Shown here in pieces: positions 53,570 to 64,000 of a stretch of DNA of 64,000 bases. A model generated the notes under the pieces. The model was not told where the DNA came from and made no database searches. It saw nothing but the letters and a program-made list of their open reading frames with translations. A program made the position numbers and the translations under genes. The stretch covers positions 19,893,001-19,957,000 of the forward strand of contig NC_071633.1 in assembly GCF_014839835.1 (NCBI RefSeq). Direction: 5' to 3'. Numbering within the stretch: the stretch's first letter is position 1; each line of letters starts with the position of its first letter. This DNA comes from Dryobates pubescens (lineage: Eukaryota > Chordata > Aves > Piciformes > Picidae).

Positions 53570-56500
53570 TCATTCCTCCCAGTCCTCCATTGCCCACTGG
53601 GGCATCTTGGAGCAGTACTCAAACTCCGCTCCCTTGTAGCGCAGGGCATGGAGGTACATCACCAGCTCCTTGGGAGATGGGTCCCTCCTGGTGACCCTGC
53701 ACTCCGGGCACAAAGGGTCCTTCTCCTCTGAGGCCTCCTCTGCCCTCTGCCTGCTCTGAGTCTCGCTGGCACCGAGCTCTTCCTTTTTATCAAGCACCTC
53801 CAGGCTGGCACTAGAGCCAAGGGGACCAGCAGGATTCCTCTCAGGATCCTCAGCACCCCTCTGGGGATCCCTGGCAGGGCAGGAGCTCGTGCTGACGAGG
53901 TCGGCCTGCGCAGGCTTTGAGCGGTCACTTGGATCATCACGATCCTTACCCTCAGCACTGGAGCTCAAGTCCTCCTCCGAGACACCCAGGATGTCCAGGC
54001 TCTGCTTGGAACGGTGCTCCTCCACCAGCGCCTTCAGGAGCTCCTCGTCCGTTTTGTCCACCTTGCCCCCCTTGCCCCTCTGGGGGCCCCAGGCGTCCAT
54101 GTTGTAGATGGGGTCGTTGAGGATGGGGTGCCCCAGGTACTGCAGGTGGACTCGGATCTGGTGTGTGCGGCCGGTGCGGGGCACGCACCTCACCACGCTG
54201 CTCCTGCCGTTGTAGCTCAGCCGCCGGAAGAAGGTTTGGCAGGGCTTCCCTCGGGGGTCCACACGGCACACCCCCACTTTGTAGGAGACAACCAGGATGG
54301 GCTCCTCACAGACCACCTCGTGCTCCGGGAACTCCCCCACCACACGGCAGACGTACTCCTTCTCCAGCTGCAGCAAAGAGAAACTCACTGAGAGAGCAGA
54401 ACCCCCGGCTGCTGCCTTCAAGTAAATAGATCATGGAGATCAACTGCAGCACAGGAGCTTCCACCTCAGCATGAGGGGGAACTTCCTCACTGTGAGGGTC
54501 ACACAGCCCTGGAGCAGGCTGCCCAGAGAGGTTGTGGAGTCTCCTTCTCTGGAGCCTTTCCAGCCCCATCTGGATGCATTCCTGTGTGCCCTGTGCTGGA
54601 TTCTAGGGTCCTGCTCTTGCAGAAGAGTTGGAGTTGATGATCTCCTGAGGTCCCTTCCAACCCCTAACCTCCTGTGATTTGCAGGCAACACACTACCCAA
54701 ATTTCACTGTAACTGAACAAGAAAGGGGGAAAAAGAAACACAATCAGCTATTTAACCCCAAATTTCTCTCATGCTTTTCCAACTAGTCAAGGAAAAAACC
54801 AAGAACCCCACAAAGGCCTGGGCTGTCTTCCTTGAATTCAAGAGCCAGCTTGAACCTTTCAGGGGCTATGGTCTTGAGGGAATCCCTAGAAGGTAGCTGC
54901 AGTTTTGTCTGGGTCAGGAGACACTGGAGAAGCAAAACAGCTCCCACAGCTTTTACGAAGGAATGAGTCCTGGATGACTGACACGTCCCCACTACAGGTA
55001 ACACTGCTTTGCACAACCCCAGTCAGCCTGCACAGTCCCCGAGGGCAGGAGATCTCTGTCAGTCCAATATTGCCAGAAATCAGTTCCATTTTCAGCCAGC
55101 CTTTTCCCCTTGATGCAGGAGTTGATCTGCTGGAGGGTAGAGAGGCTCTGCAGAGGGACCTCGACAGGCTGGGCAGATGGGCAGAGTCCAACGGCATGAG
55201 ATTTAACACATCCAAGTGCCGGGTTCTGCACATTGGCCACAGCAACCCCATGCAGAGCTACAGGCTGGGGTCAGAGTGGCTGGAGAGCAGTCAGGCTGAG
55301 AGGGACCTGGGGGTGCTGGTCGACGGTAGACTGAACATGAGCCTGCAGTGTGCCCAGGCAGCTAAGAGGGCCAATGGCATCCTGGCCTGCATCAGGAACA
55401 GTGTGGCCAGCAGGAGCAGGGAGGTCATTCTGCCCCTGTACACTGCACTGGTTAGGCCGCACCTCGAGTACTGTGTCCAGTTCTGGGCCCCTCAGTTTAG
55501 GAAGGAGGTTGACTTGCTGGAACGAGTCCAGAAAAGGGCAACAAAGTTGGTGAGGGGTTTGGAACATAAGCCCTACGAGGAGAGGCTGAGGGAGCTGGGG
55601 TTGCTTAGCCTGGAGAAGAGGAGACTGAGGGGTGACCTTATTACTCTCTACAACTACCTGAAGGGAAGTTGTAGACAGACGGATGTTGGTCTCTTCTCCC
55701 AGGCAAGCAGTACCAGAACAAGAGGACACAGTCTCAGGCTGCGCCAGGGGAGATACAGGCTGGATGTTAGAAAAAAGTTCTATACAGAAAGAGTGATTGC
55801 ACATTGGAATGGGCTGCCTGGGGAGGTGGTGGAGTCACCATCACTGGAGGTTTTTAGGAGAAGACTTGACGGGGTACTTGGTGCTGTGGGTTAGTTGCTT
55901 GGGCGGAGTTGGATTGGTTGATGGGTTGGACGCGATGATCTTGAAGGTCTCTTCCAACCTGGTTTATTCTATGTATTCTATGTATTCTATTCTATGTATC
56001 TCAGGCTTCACACAAGCTGCTTTGGGAACCTGTGCCCATTCAGAGCAAAGCTCTGGCTGAGTTTGGACCCGGTTCAAGAAAGCTCCAGCCTCCCCCAGCC
56101 CCTGGCTCTCACCTGTCTCTCCCGAACCTGCTCGTCCATCCTCTTGGACACCTCCAGCGTCTTGGCGAACATGAGCACGCCCGAGGTCATGCGGTCCAGG
56201 CGGTGGATGGTGTGCAGCTCCTTCAGGCCGTGCTCCTTGCCCAGGATGAAGATGACTGTGTTGTGCCGGAACCTGCCGCAGGGGTGCACGGGCAGCGACG
56301 AGGGCTTGTCCACCACCACCACCGCGCTGTCCTCCGCCAGGACGCGGATGGGCTGGGCGGTGACCGGGGGCTCGTGGCGATGCACGGTGTTCCGGAGGAA
56401 GTCATTGTTCTGTGGGAAAGACAGACAATGGCAGCCTGCAGCCTGTCTGACCTCCCACGACGGGGGAAAAATGAAACTGCCTTTGTGCTGGAGTCCAGCA

Positions 56501-57445
56501 ATCAGCACAACCCTGAACACCATTGCCTGAACCCAGTAACCTGCCCGAGGTCACCTCTCTGCATCTCACTTGCTCACAGGGGCCACGCAGGAAACTGGGA
56601 GGCATGCTGCCCTTCCTGGAGTAAGGACTCCCTGGGAGACACACTTCCCCTTCAGCATCACAAGGTTATTTCCTTCTGCTGGTGACCATCAGGGTGATAC
56701 TCATCACTACAGCCTGCACAACATCCTTGTTCCCAGACAACACTCTTAACTCCAAATGGAGATATGGATTTGCTGGACCGAGTAGATAAGGAATGGGCTG
56801 GGTGGCTGTGCTCAAAGAGTTCTGGTCATCGGCTCCATGCCTAACTAGAGACTACTGACAAGTAGAACCACTGCAGGTCAGGTTGTGTGGGGCTCTGAGC
56901 AACCTGTTCTAGTTGCAGTGGATGAGCTTTAAAGGCCCCTTCCAACCCAGAGCCTTTTATAATTTAAAAACTAAGAGCCGAACCAAGCTCTCCCATCCTG
57001 GGTTCCCAGCTAGCCACCCCTGTCTCATCATCCAGATCCCTCCAAGGGCTCTACTACTACCAGCCCCGGTGTGTCTGTGGGTGCCCACCTTCAGCACGAT
57101 GTCCAGGTCTCGGACGGGCTCTTCGTTGAGGCGCAGGCGGCCGGCGCGGGCGGCAGCGCGGTAGTAATCGATGGGCTGTGCGCGGAACTCGGTGCTGAAA
57201 ACGTCCAGGAGGCTGCGGCCAACCCAGCGGCCCTTGCAGTACGTGCGGAAATCAAAGTAGTAGGGTCGCACCTTCCGCAGCCCCCCCTCGAAGTAGTAGG
57301 AGGTCTCAGCGAAGTGCTCCATGCCGAAACTCACCCCCGTGCTCAGCTTCCGCGGCGGCGGCACGTACCGCTCTCCGCCCGCCAGCCGCCGCTTCTTCGG
57401 GGCCGGCGCCGCTTCCTCCTTGTCCCCTGAGCCCGACTCCGCCAT
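53570..57445 (-). CDS. RPUSD2: RPUSD2 RNA pseudouridine synthase, complete, three coding exons, 483 aa
   Basis: RluA-family pseudouridine synthase acting on mRNA and other RNA. Exons: 57445-57089 (ATG), 56409-56113, 54367-53570 (TGA); 1452 bases, phase 0 at both junctions. The N-terminal domain keeps [20 protein letters not shown] and [13 protein letters not shown]. The catalytic motif HRLDRMTSG puts the catalytic Asp at about 191. The later motif [20 protein letters not shown] is also intact. An acidic, low-complexity stretch separates this core from the conserved C-terminus ([23 protein letters not shown]). I chose the start at 57445 because MAE aligns with the MAE of human RPUSD2 after its longer leader. 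An in-frame ATG at 57616 would add 57 arginine-rich residues, partly encoded by a tandem repeat. Intron 2 contains two CR1 copies. Confidence 0.96.
54435..54690 (+). mobile_element. CR1 LINE 3' end in RPUSD2 intron 2
   Basis: TCAGCATGAGGGGGAACTTC, GAGCAGGCTGCCCAGAGAGG, GGAGTTGATGATCTCCTGAG and a final CCTCCTGTGATTTG are a CR1 3' end on the + strand, antisense to RPUSD2. Confidence 0.9.
55115..55998 (+). mobile_element. Long, young-looking CR1 LINE with open ORF2 C-terminus
   Basis: About 880 bases of CR1 on the + strand, antisense in RPUSD2 intron 2. An uninterrupted frame from about 55115 to a stop at 55894 encodes the C-terminal part of the CR1 ORF2 protein ([77 protein letters not shown]). 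The endonuclease and the reverse-transcriptase core are absent, so the copy is 5'-truncated and cannot move by itself. The 3' end carries several TATTCTATG-type tail repeats (about 55965-55998). The open frame and intact tail suggest a recent insertion compared with the other copies here. Confidence 0.95.
56898..56962 (+). mobile_element. CR1 LINE 3' terminus remnant
   Basis: GATGAGCTTTAAAGGCCCCT followed by TCCAACCCAGAGCCTTTTAT is a short, worn CR1 3' terminus in RPUSD2 intron 1. Confidence 0.75.
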
Positions 57446-57713
57446 GCTGCAGCTGCGGGGCAGGAGCAGACGCGGCGGCCGGGCTCCTCGCCGCACCTCC
57501 AGGCACAGACACGCTGCCCACACCTCGCCGGCTCGGCGCAGGCCGTGACGCGCGGCGCACGGCGTGACGCGCGGCGCAGGCCGTGACGCAGGACGCAGGC
57601 CGTGACGCAGACGCACGGCGCTGCAGCCTCCTGCTCTGCCCGCGCTTTCCCCTCGGCGCCGGAGGGCTCGGCCCCCGAAGGAGGCTGCAGCGGACGACGG
57701 GGCAGGGAACGAT
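57446..57713 (-). promoter_or_regulatory. RPUSD2 CpG-island promoter
   Basis: CpG-dense sequence runs from the first coding exon to about 57690 and includes the 19-bp array. No TATA box is seen. Confidence 0.55.
57541..57615. repeat. Four-copy 19-bp CGTGACG-bearing tandem repeat at the RPUSD2 promoter
   Basis: Units start at 57541, 57560, 57579 and 57598 and each contains CGTGACGC. The first two end in CGGCGCA and the last two in GACGCA. The array lies 96-170 bases before the chosen RPUSD2 start. Each unit holds a TGACG half-site of the ATF/CREB type. Confidence 0.85.
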
Positions 57714-57719
57714 TTTATT
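57714..57719 (-). other. Possible polyadenylation signal of the PCMT-like gene
   Basis: TTTATT on the + strand gives AATAAA on the gene strand, about 930 bases after the stop of the methyltransferase gene. Used, it would bring that transcript to the edge of the RPUSD2 promoter. No closer canonical hexamer was noticed. Confidence 0.45.
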
Positions 57720-58650
57720 TACCAGCACAAGGGGGCCGTTCTTCCCTCAAACGCTTCCAGAAGAGCGCCTTGAATCCCCCCGCCCCGCGGCCCACCCGCC
57801 TCTCCCAGCCCTCCCGCTGCAGCCGGCCGTGCGGCCAAGGGGGAGGAGGAAGAGCACTGCAGGGCCCTGAAGTTTTCTTAACCCCCAAACTCTCGAACGC
57901 TAAATTAGTTGTTGGGAGACAGGAAGAGAACACGCACTCGTAGTTAAACGTTGACAAACGAGGGTTGATCGCTGCTCTGAAGCAGTAATTGCATCTTCAA
58001 GCATTAGGCAGAGTAGTCAGTATTAAAGAGTGGGTTTAGTGAGGTTTTAAGTATTCCTGTCTGCTTTTGGAATTCTCTGTGAATAGATGTTATCTGCAGC
58101 TTGGAGAGGACAGCTGGAGTTACCTGGAACCGCTCACATGGCCTCAAGAGCCTTCCCCTGCTCCTGGTCAAAGGCCCTTCCTCCATAAGGAGCTCTGCTA
58201 AAGCAGAACTTGCCTTCGTGAGCACCTCTGCTGATAGAGTTCTGTTCCAAAAGCAAAACCATGCAGACCATTTACAGTCTTAAAGTCCCATTCAGCTTTC
58301 TGAGGTCACTTTAGAGATATCCATCCATCAGAATTCATCCCTGAGGCAAAGAAAACCAACAGTTACTATCGGTGGCCTTCAGTTCCACAAGGCAATCGGC
58401 ATGGCTGTGGTGCTTAGGAAAGTGCACAGGCTCCAAAAGAGACAAAAGCAGAAAGATCAGTCCTCAGGCTGCAAGCCTCACCTAGCAAGCACATTCTGCT
58501 CTGCTGTGCCCTACCACAGCCAAGCCTCCTCCTCCTCTCTTTACAAACAGCATCGGCTAGGAATCCAGGACTCTGTCTGTCAGCAAAGCCAGCAGCCAAG
58601 GAGAGCAGGCTCAGAGGGACAGAAGAAAGGTTCCTCAGAGGAGAGCACTT
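57720..58650. other. Probable 3' UTR of the PCMT-like gene
   Basis: No CR1 copy and no further coding exon is recognisable. The open frames have no family similarity. The stretch is treated as 3' UTR by position only. Confidence 0.45.
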
Positions 58651-61600
58651 TTACCGAGGCCACTGCTTCTCCTTGTCTGTCAGGGGCACGTAGATGACTC
58701 CCATCAGCTGCGTCTCCACGATCTGCCCCTCGCTGGTCTTGTCGTACTGCATCAGCACTTGGTTGGCACCCTCAGGCCCCACAGGCAGGATCAGCCGACC
58801 CCCTGGCTTCAACTCATTCAGCAGCTGGGGAGCAGAGCAACCACAGTCAGCAGAGCCACAAAAAGGAGAGAAATAAGCTGTGAGGGTCAGGACCCCTAGG
58901 TAAGCATGAGCTGGGCTCTGTGTGGAACAGCAAACAAGCAGCTTCCAGTCACTCCCCAGTTGGTACTTTTGGTTTTTTTCAGTGTTTCCCTAGTTATTTT
59001 TTTTCCACAGCGAGGATGCAGGCAGCCTGCAGCAGCCACCCAGCAGGGTCACTCTTACCTCCTTTGGTACCGCTGCTGCTGCTGCTCCAACGTGAATGGC
59101 ATCGTAAGGAGCTTCTTCAGGGTACCCTTGCCTGCCATCTCCCACTGCAGGAGGAGAAAGCATGCTGAAGAGACTTGTTCTCATAACAGCCCCACAGAAC
59201 AATAATTCTTACTTCCCTTCAGTCAAAATCTAAATGGAAACTCCACATAAAGAGACTGTGATGATAACCTGAATTCCCATATCAAAGCAGTGGCTTTAGC
59301 CTTGCTTTACAAAGGGGAAATCTCTTGATTCCTGGAACTAAGCACTGCCAGAAGAAACAAGAGGACCTTTCAGTCACACAGTGGCTCTGTGCAGGCTTGT
59401 GGTTCCAGGTGCAGAAGAGCTGACTCAAATTATCCTCCCCAAAAAGTCCAAAGCATGTGTGCAGACCCACTCACACTGAGCCCCACTGTGGAACAACCAC
59501 TTTGCTCTGAGGAGGGTCTCTGAGCTAAGACAGTCACTGCACACTTGAGGTGGTGCATGGTAAGACTGCCTGTACCATTACATACTTCCAGCTTGCACTG
59601 CAGGGTTCAGGTCAGCCCAGGGTGGGCCTCCCTCAGCCAGTTGTTCGTGGCAAAAGCCTCTACCCAACCCAGACTAACTGCCCTGAGCAGCAGAGCTCTG
59701 CAGGCAGCCCGAGCTAGGTGACCACAGCAGAGAGCTCACCCACAAGCTTCACACGGCCAGAGCTCAGCAGAGTTGGATCATCTTCCTGGACATTTCTGAT
59801 GGATTCATGGACCAGCTCTGTGATGTGCTCAATGCCCACAGCTTTCCCTGTGGGGCCCATCTGGAAAGAAGCAGACCACACCTCTGTACCTCCTGTGTGT
59901 GCAGAGATGTGTTTTACAGGGCATGCTGCTAGAGGCAGAATTTCCAAGTGCTCTGATCCTGTGGGTTCAAGGTGGAGTAGCCCCTGCTGTATTAGCTACC
60001 TGAGGGGTACACAAACCCTGGCTATGGGAATCCCAGTAACTCTTTGACTCCAAAGGAACATTGGTTGAATTGGTAGCTTCCATGACTTGGCCATTTCCTG
60101 ACTGAACAAGCTCTGGAGCAGAGTACCCTGAACAGCTTCCCAGCACCTCACAGGAGGTTAGATAACAAAGAGGCTGTGGCTACTGCAGAAACAAACTATA
60201 AAGAACCTGCCATGGATTTGTGCAGCAGGTGAACCCTCTCCTCTCAGTCTGAGCAGGGTTAACACACAGAACACCTCACAGCAGACAGCATCCAGTTAGG
60301 TTCCCCCAATGACTGCACTGGGTTTTCCTACAAGCTGGTCTGTGAGGAGTTTACTCCTCCCTTCTCTCCCCAGAAAAACAAACCCACCCCCTCCTAGAAC
60401 CAGAGTCCTGGGTCTCACCATCCTGGCGAAGCAAGCTGTGAGGTATCCGCTTCCAGATCCAACGTCCAGAGCTTTTGCACCCTCCACAAGCTGATCCTTG
60501 AGCAATTCCAGTGCATGGGCATGCTGCATGGACAGCAAGCACAAGGAGGTGTGAAACATCCCAGGTTAGTTTCCTCTGCTACATTTTTCCCTGCTCTGGT
60601 TTAAGCTCAGCACACTGAGCATTTTGTCTGAGACATTCAGAGAGGAATTAGAAGGTTTCATCTGGGAACAGGATTTGGGAAGAGCTTCAGTACTAAGATC
60701 ATGGAATCATTTTGGTTGGGAGAGACCTTTCAGGTCATAGAATCCAACTGGTAACTCAGCACTGCCAGATCACCACCTAACCATGTCCCTCATCAACACA
60801 TCTCCACAGCGTTGAAACCCCTCCAGGATGGGGTCTCCACCACTGCCTGGGCAGCCTTGGCAACCCTCAAAAGGAAGAAACTCTTCCTTGTGTCCAACCT
60901 TAATGTCCAAAGAGGTGAAGCAGCAGTGAAAAGGCCTTGTGTGAAAACTGGACAACGCTGCTGTTGGCCTCAGCTGTGCAGGGTTCCCATCTGAGGGCAT
61001 TTTATAAGCAGCTTAAAGATCCTCTTAAAAGTAAAAAGCTTCACACACAGTGTCTGAAGAATCAAGCCTGCTAACCACCCCCATGGGATGTTTCACCTTT
61101 CTGCTTCAGTGTTGGAAAAAGAAAGAAATGCAGTGAAGGAAGGCAAAGGATGGCCTCCATTTGTGTGGCAGGGGCTTCACCTTACCATGTGCGGTGCACT
61201 GATCGTAGCCTTGTACCCTGAAAGGGAAAGGGTGGCACAAGTTATGTGATAGAGACCATTACCAGAGGGAATTTTCTCCATTTCCCCTAAAACCACACTC
61301 TTCTGTTCACTGACTTACACCCTCCTGCTGGGGGATCACCAGGGAGTGCAGGATAGCTGCACAGCTTGCTTCTGCTCCCCAGGCAGGACTCAGAACAAGC
61401 AATGAACATTCTGAGTGTGGAAAAGCTCTTTTCTGCTTTCCTCTGCATCCCACAGGTGAAATATGGATGGGGTTTGATCTATGTGACCTGTGGTGAAACT
61501 CAGAGACCACCCTGCCCCTCTGCCAGCACCACAAGAAGGGGCTCTGGGCACACCACACGAGTTACTCACCGATGGACTGAGGAGAATCCATGTATGGGAA

Positions 61601-62609
61601 ATACTTGATGTAGTGACCTCTGTCAGTAGCCAGCAGCACATCAAAGACACGCTGGGATTTAATGATTCCTTTCTCTGGAAGAAGGAACAGACAGAAGGGA
61701 CTTAAATCCTGGGGACTGTAGCAAGAGGTTTGGAAGAGGAAACAAGACTTCAGGGAGAGTTCAGCTTAATAAGCGACCTGAGACGGGACAGACAACAAAG
61801 CCCCAGATGGAAGGATGTCCTGCTCAGATTCTGCTGCACTGAATCACACTGTGGTCCCAACCATCAGCTCACACTCAGGGGATGGTGGCTGACACCCACA
61901 ACATCTGTGGGGCTGCCAAGCAGGGTGACAGGGAAATTGAGCCACCCTTTTGCTCCTGAAAGAGGAGACTCAGGTTCAGGTTTCAGGAGCACAGGCACTG
62001 CCCTGAGAAAACCGAAAGTGAGAGCAATGACTGTGACAACACTCAGCATCCTTCACACCCGGAGCAGCTCTTACAGCAGGACCATCAGCTTTAGCAGCAG
62101 GGGAGATTCAGAGCTGATTTTGACAGGGACAGAACCAGCTTCAGCAGCTAGGGAAGTTCAGAGCTGGTTTCAGTTGTGTTCCAGTCCCAGGGCAGCTGAC
62201 CAGGGGGGAGCACAGACCACTAAGCCCCCAGTGATGTCACGCTATGCAGCATTTCAAAGGTGAGACACATTTACCACTCCAGGAGTGGAAGGAAGCCTGG
62301 GGATAGTCTTTCCTGCCACTTCTGGCATAACATCTTGTTTCCAGTTATAAATAGAACAAGTGCAGACAGGGCCAAACACCCAAACGCAGGCAAGGTGACC
62401 TCCCCGAGTGCACAGCATCACCATGTGCCGCTGCCTGACACCAAACCACCTCCTGCTGTGGTGCTGACAGGTGCCATCAGCAGCTGGTACTCACTGTAGA
62501 GGTTGTTGACCAGCTCTGGGTGAGTCTTCCCACTGGAGGTCCAGGCCATGGTCCTGGCGAAGAGCAGTCCCATGAGTGCAAACACAGTGCAGGGCAGCAG
62601 GCAGCTCAT
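58651..62609 (-). CDS. PCMTL: PCMT1-like protein-L-isoaspartate O-methyltransferase with N-terminal signal-like segment, seven coding exons, 245 aa
   Basis: The family transfers methyl from SAM to isoaspartyl residues in aged proteins, starting their repair. Exons: 62609-62495 (ATG), 61674-61570, 61217-61186, 60523-60419, 59860-59740, 59144-59059, 58824-58651 (TAA); 738 bases, all phases consistent. It keeps [25 protein letters not shown], the SAM-binding LDVGSGSG (103-110), [35 protein letters not shown] and [18 protein letters not shown], and ends KEKQWPR. It is the full PCMT1 length plus about 20 residues in front ([18 protein letters not shown], then RT and the usual MAW). Those residues look like a signal peptide or anchor. 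The internal ATG at 62549 has the stronger Kozak context (A at -3, G at +4), so a cytosolic form is possible. The location beside RPUSD2 is not the PCMT1 locus as I recall it. The symbol follows the fish pcmtl name and is tentative. Confidence 0.9.
60705..60910 (-). mobile_element. CR1 LINE 3' end
   Basis: ATCATGGAATCATTTTGGTT, GGGAGAGACCTTTCAGGTC and GGTCTCCACCACTGCCTGG form a reverse-complement CR1 3' end in an intron of the methyltransferase gene. Confidence 0.87.
62083..62182. repeat. Two-copy ~50-bp direct repeat
   Basis: CAGCTTTAGCAGCAGGGGAG plus ATTCAGAGCTGATTTTGAC is followed by CAGCTTCAGCAGCTAGGGAA plus GTTCAGAGCTGGTTTCAG. It is an imperfect tandem duplication in the first coding intron of the PCMT-like gene. 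Confidence 0.75.
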
Positions 62610-62709
62610 CCCACAGCGACAGACAGCAGCCTGCCCAGAGAGGGAACCCACAAGTGACTGACACCCCAGAACCTGACCTCTCCTTAACCTTGCACTCAGG
62701 GTACTAGTT

Positions 62710-63095
62710 AGAGCCATAGAGTTGTTTGGGTTGGAAAAGACCTCTAAGATCACTGAGTCAGCCTAAGATCATGATGGCCATTAAACCACAGCCCTGCCAC
62801 GGCCACAGGTTGCTTGAATGCCTCCAGGGATGGGGACTCCACCACCTCCCTGGGCAGCCTGTACCAACCCCTAACCACTCTGGCAGCAAAGACGTTTTAC
62901 CTAATATCCAAGCCGACTCTTCCCTGGCACAATTTCAAGCTATTTCCTGATACCAGGGAGAAGAGACCAGCCCCCACCTGGCTCCAGCCTCCTTTCAGGG
63001 AGCTGTACAGAGCAATGAGGTCTCCCGCAGCCTGCTCTTCCAGGCTGAACAGTCCCAGTCCCCCCTCACCAGACCTGTTCTCCAGGCCCTTCAGC
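62710..63095 (-). mobile_element. CR1 LINE 3' region
   Basis: AGCCATAGAGTTGTTTGGGT, TGGAAAAGACCTCTAAGATC, GGACTCCACCACCTCCCTGG and GAGCAATGAGGTCTCCC are a reverse-complement CR1 3' region. It ends just before the CpG island at the right edge. Confidence 0.9.
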
Positions 63096-63199
63096 AGCTC
63101 TGAAACACGACAGAGCTCGCACGTTACAGGGAGACCAGCAGCCCTAGGGAACCAACTGCACGACCCTGATCCCGGCCGGCGCTGTCAGCACCCACCACG

Positions 63200-64000
63200 C
63201 GTGACGCCGCACACCGCAGCCAGAGCGGCGGCTCCACGCCCGCCCACCCTGGAGTCACCCTACGGCGCCGGGGGCGGAGGCTCAGCAGGAGAAACGCCCG
63301 ACGCGGTGGGCAGCTTCCAGGCAACGCTGCACGCCCCGGGCTGCAGCCTGGGTCCCGGCCGCGCCGGGGCAAGGCCCCGCTGGAGCCCACAGGAACAGAG
63401 GGTCCCGGGCGGCCGCCGCATTGCCGGGGAAAGAGGGTCCCGGAGGGCACAGACAGTCCCCGTACTCCCCCTCCCCACCTGGCCCGCTCCGAGCCGGTCC
63501 CTTACCCGCTCGCCCGGACTCACCGCGCAGCCGCAGGCAGCCCCGCGGCGCGCTGCCAGCCCGCTCGCCGCCGCTGCGCCGGAAACCTTCCGCCCTTCCC
63601 CAAGATGGCGCCGCAGCGGCCTCAGTCTCCGGCGCGCATACAGCTAATTTCCCGCCCTCTGCTGGGCGGCGGGCTAATAGGCGCCCGCCCTCCGCCGGGA
63701 GAGCGTGGTGAGTGGTCAGTTCAGGTGTCAATCAATGCGTGGTTAGCAGCTGTCGCGGCTTGCGGTGGTTACGGTGCGGGTAGCAGCGGCCGAGGCGAGT
63801 GCGGGGACCGGGGCCGCTGCGGCTCCTCCGTGTCCCTGGGGAAGAGGCTCGGGCGGCGCCGGGGAGCCTGGTGCTGGGGGCCTGCGGGGGAAGGGGCGGA
63901 GCGGGCGGTGTGCAGGCAGGGGCAGCGCGGCCTGGCTCCCTGCGCGCTCCCGCAGGCCCTCGCTGGGCCCCGGGGTGCAAACGCGACACGCTGGCGGGGC
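63200..64000. promoter_or_regulatory. CpG island, probable bidirectional promoter
   Basis: CpG-dense to the window end. Motifs: an ETS core CCGGAA at 63579-63584, a YY1-type AAGATGGCG at 63602-63610 and an E2F-type TTTCCCGCC at 63648-63656. A - strand donor (GCGCG/gtgagt) at 63523/63524 could close the non-coding first exon of the PCMT-like gene, spliced to the acceptor after 62630. The island continues rightward past the motifs, which suggests a second promoter on the + strand. By human synteny the gene there could be CCDC32, but no coding exon is visible, so this is inference. Confidence 0.55.

Noticed and set aside
54905-55894. A 329-codon frame that might look like a host gene
   Set aside because: Its body is the C-terminal part of CR1 ORF2 and the first residues are flanking sequence, so it is annotated as a LINE.

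Overview
The window is genomic DNA from a bird. The genes are vertebrate, the introns are short, GC-rich CpG islands mark the promoters, and about 28 copies of CR1 LINEs are scattered through it. The CR1 copies carry the usual avian 3' end (a TTGGAAGGGACC-type block and an ATTCTATG-type tail). I see no convincing retroviral or other virus-derived element. The high CR1 density would suit a CR1-rich lineage such as woodpecker relatives, but the species cannot be fixed from this sequence.

Layout from left to right: (1) 1-13980, the 3' half of RMDN3 (PTPIP51) on the + strand, eight coding exons with the 5' part outside the window. (2) 16826-18345, a single-exon CYP1-family cytochrome P450, best matched to CYP1C1, on the - strand. 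It has one apparent frame break near codon 57, a TATA-like box and an AhR/XRE core. (3) 19808-25877, complete RAD51 on the - strand (9 coding exons, 339 aa), with a CpG-island promoter near 26.8-27.3 kb. (4) 27571-48626, complete KNL1 on the - strand (25 coding exons, 2069 aa), including one 4278-base exon with the MELT array. Its probable non-coding first exon and E2F-bearing promoter lie at 50.25-50.39 kb. (5) 50737-50818, tRNA-Ser(GCT) on the + strand. (6) 53570-57445, complete RPUSD2 on the - strand (3 coding exons, 483 aa). (7) 58651-62609, a complete PCMT1-like protein-L-isoaspartate methyltransferase on the - strand (7 coding exons, 245 aa) with an N-terminal signal-like segment. (8) 63.2-64.0 kb, a CpG island that looks like a bidirectional promoter; the gene to the right is not visible.

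The order RMDN3-RAD51-KNL1-RPUSD2 matches human 15q15.1 as I remember it. The bird locus adds two genes that the human interval lacks: the CYP1C-type P450 between RMDN3 and RAD51, and the PCMT paralogue beyond RPUSD2. RAD51 (recombinase), KNL1 (kinetochore scaffold), the P450 (xenobiotic/steroid oxidation), RMDN3 (ER-mitochondria tether), RPUSD2 (RNA pseudouridylation) and the methyltransferase (repair of damaged proteins) do not form a pathway. What links them is conserved synteny. RAD51 and KNL1 are packed closely head to tail, and both are cell-cycle-regulated genes.

Exon coordinates below were read by eye from splice signals, codon phase and remembered human proteins. For the five multi-exon genes every junction keeps frame, and in the four complete ones the summed coding length divides by three. 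Untranslated exons, promoters and polyadenylation sites are less certain.
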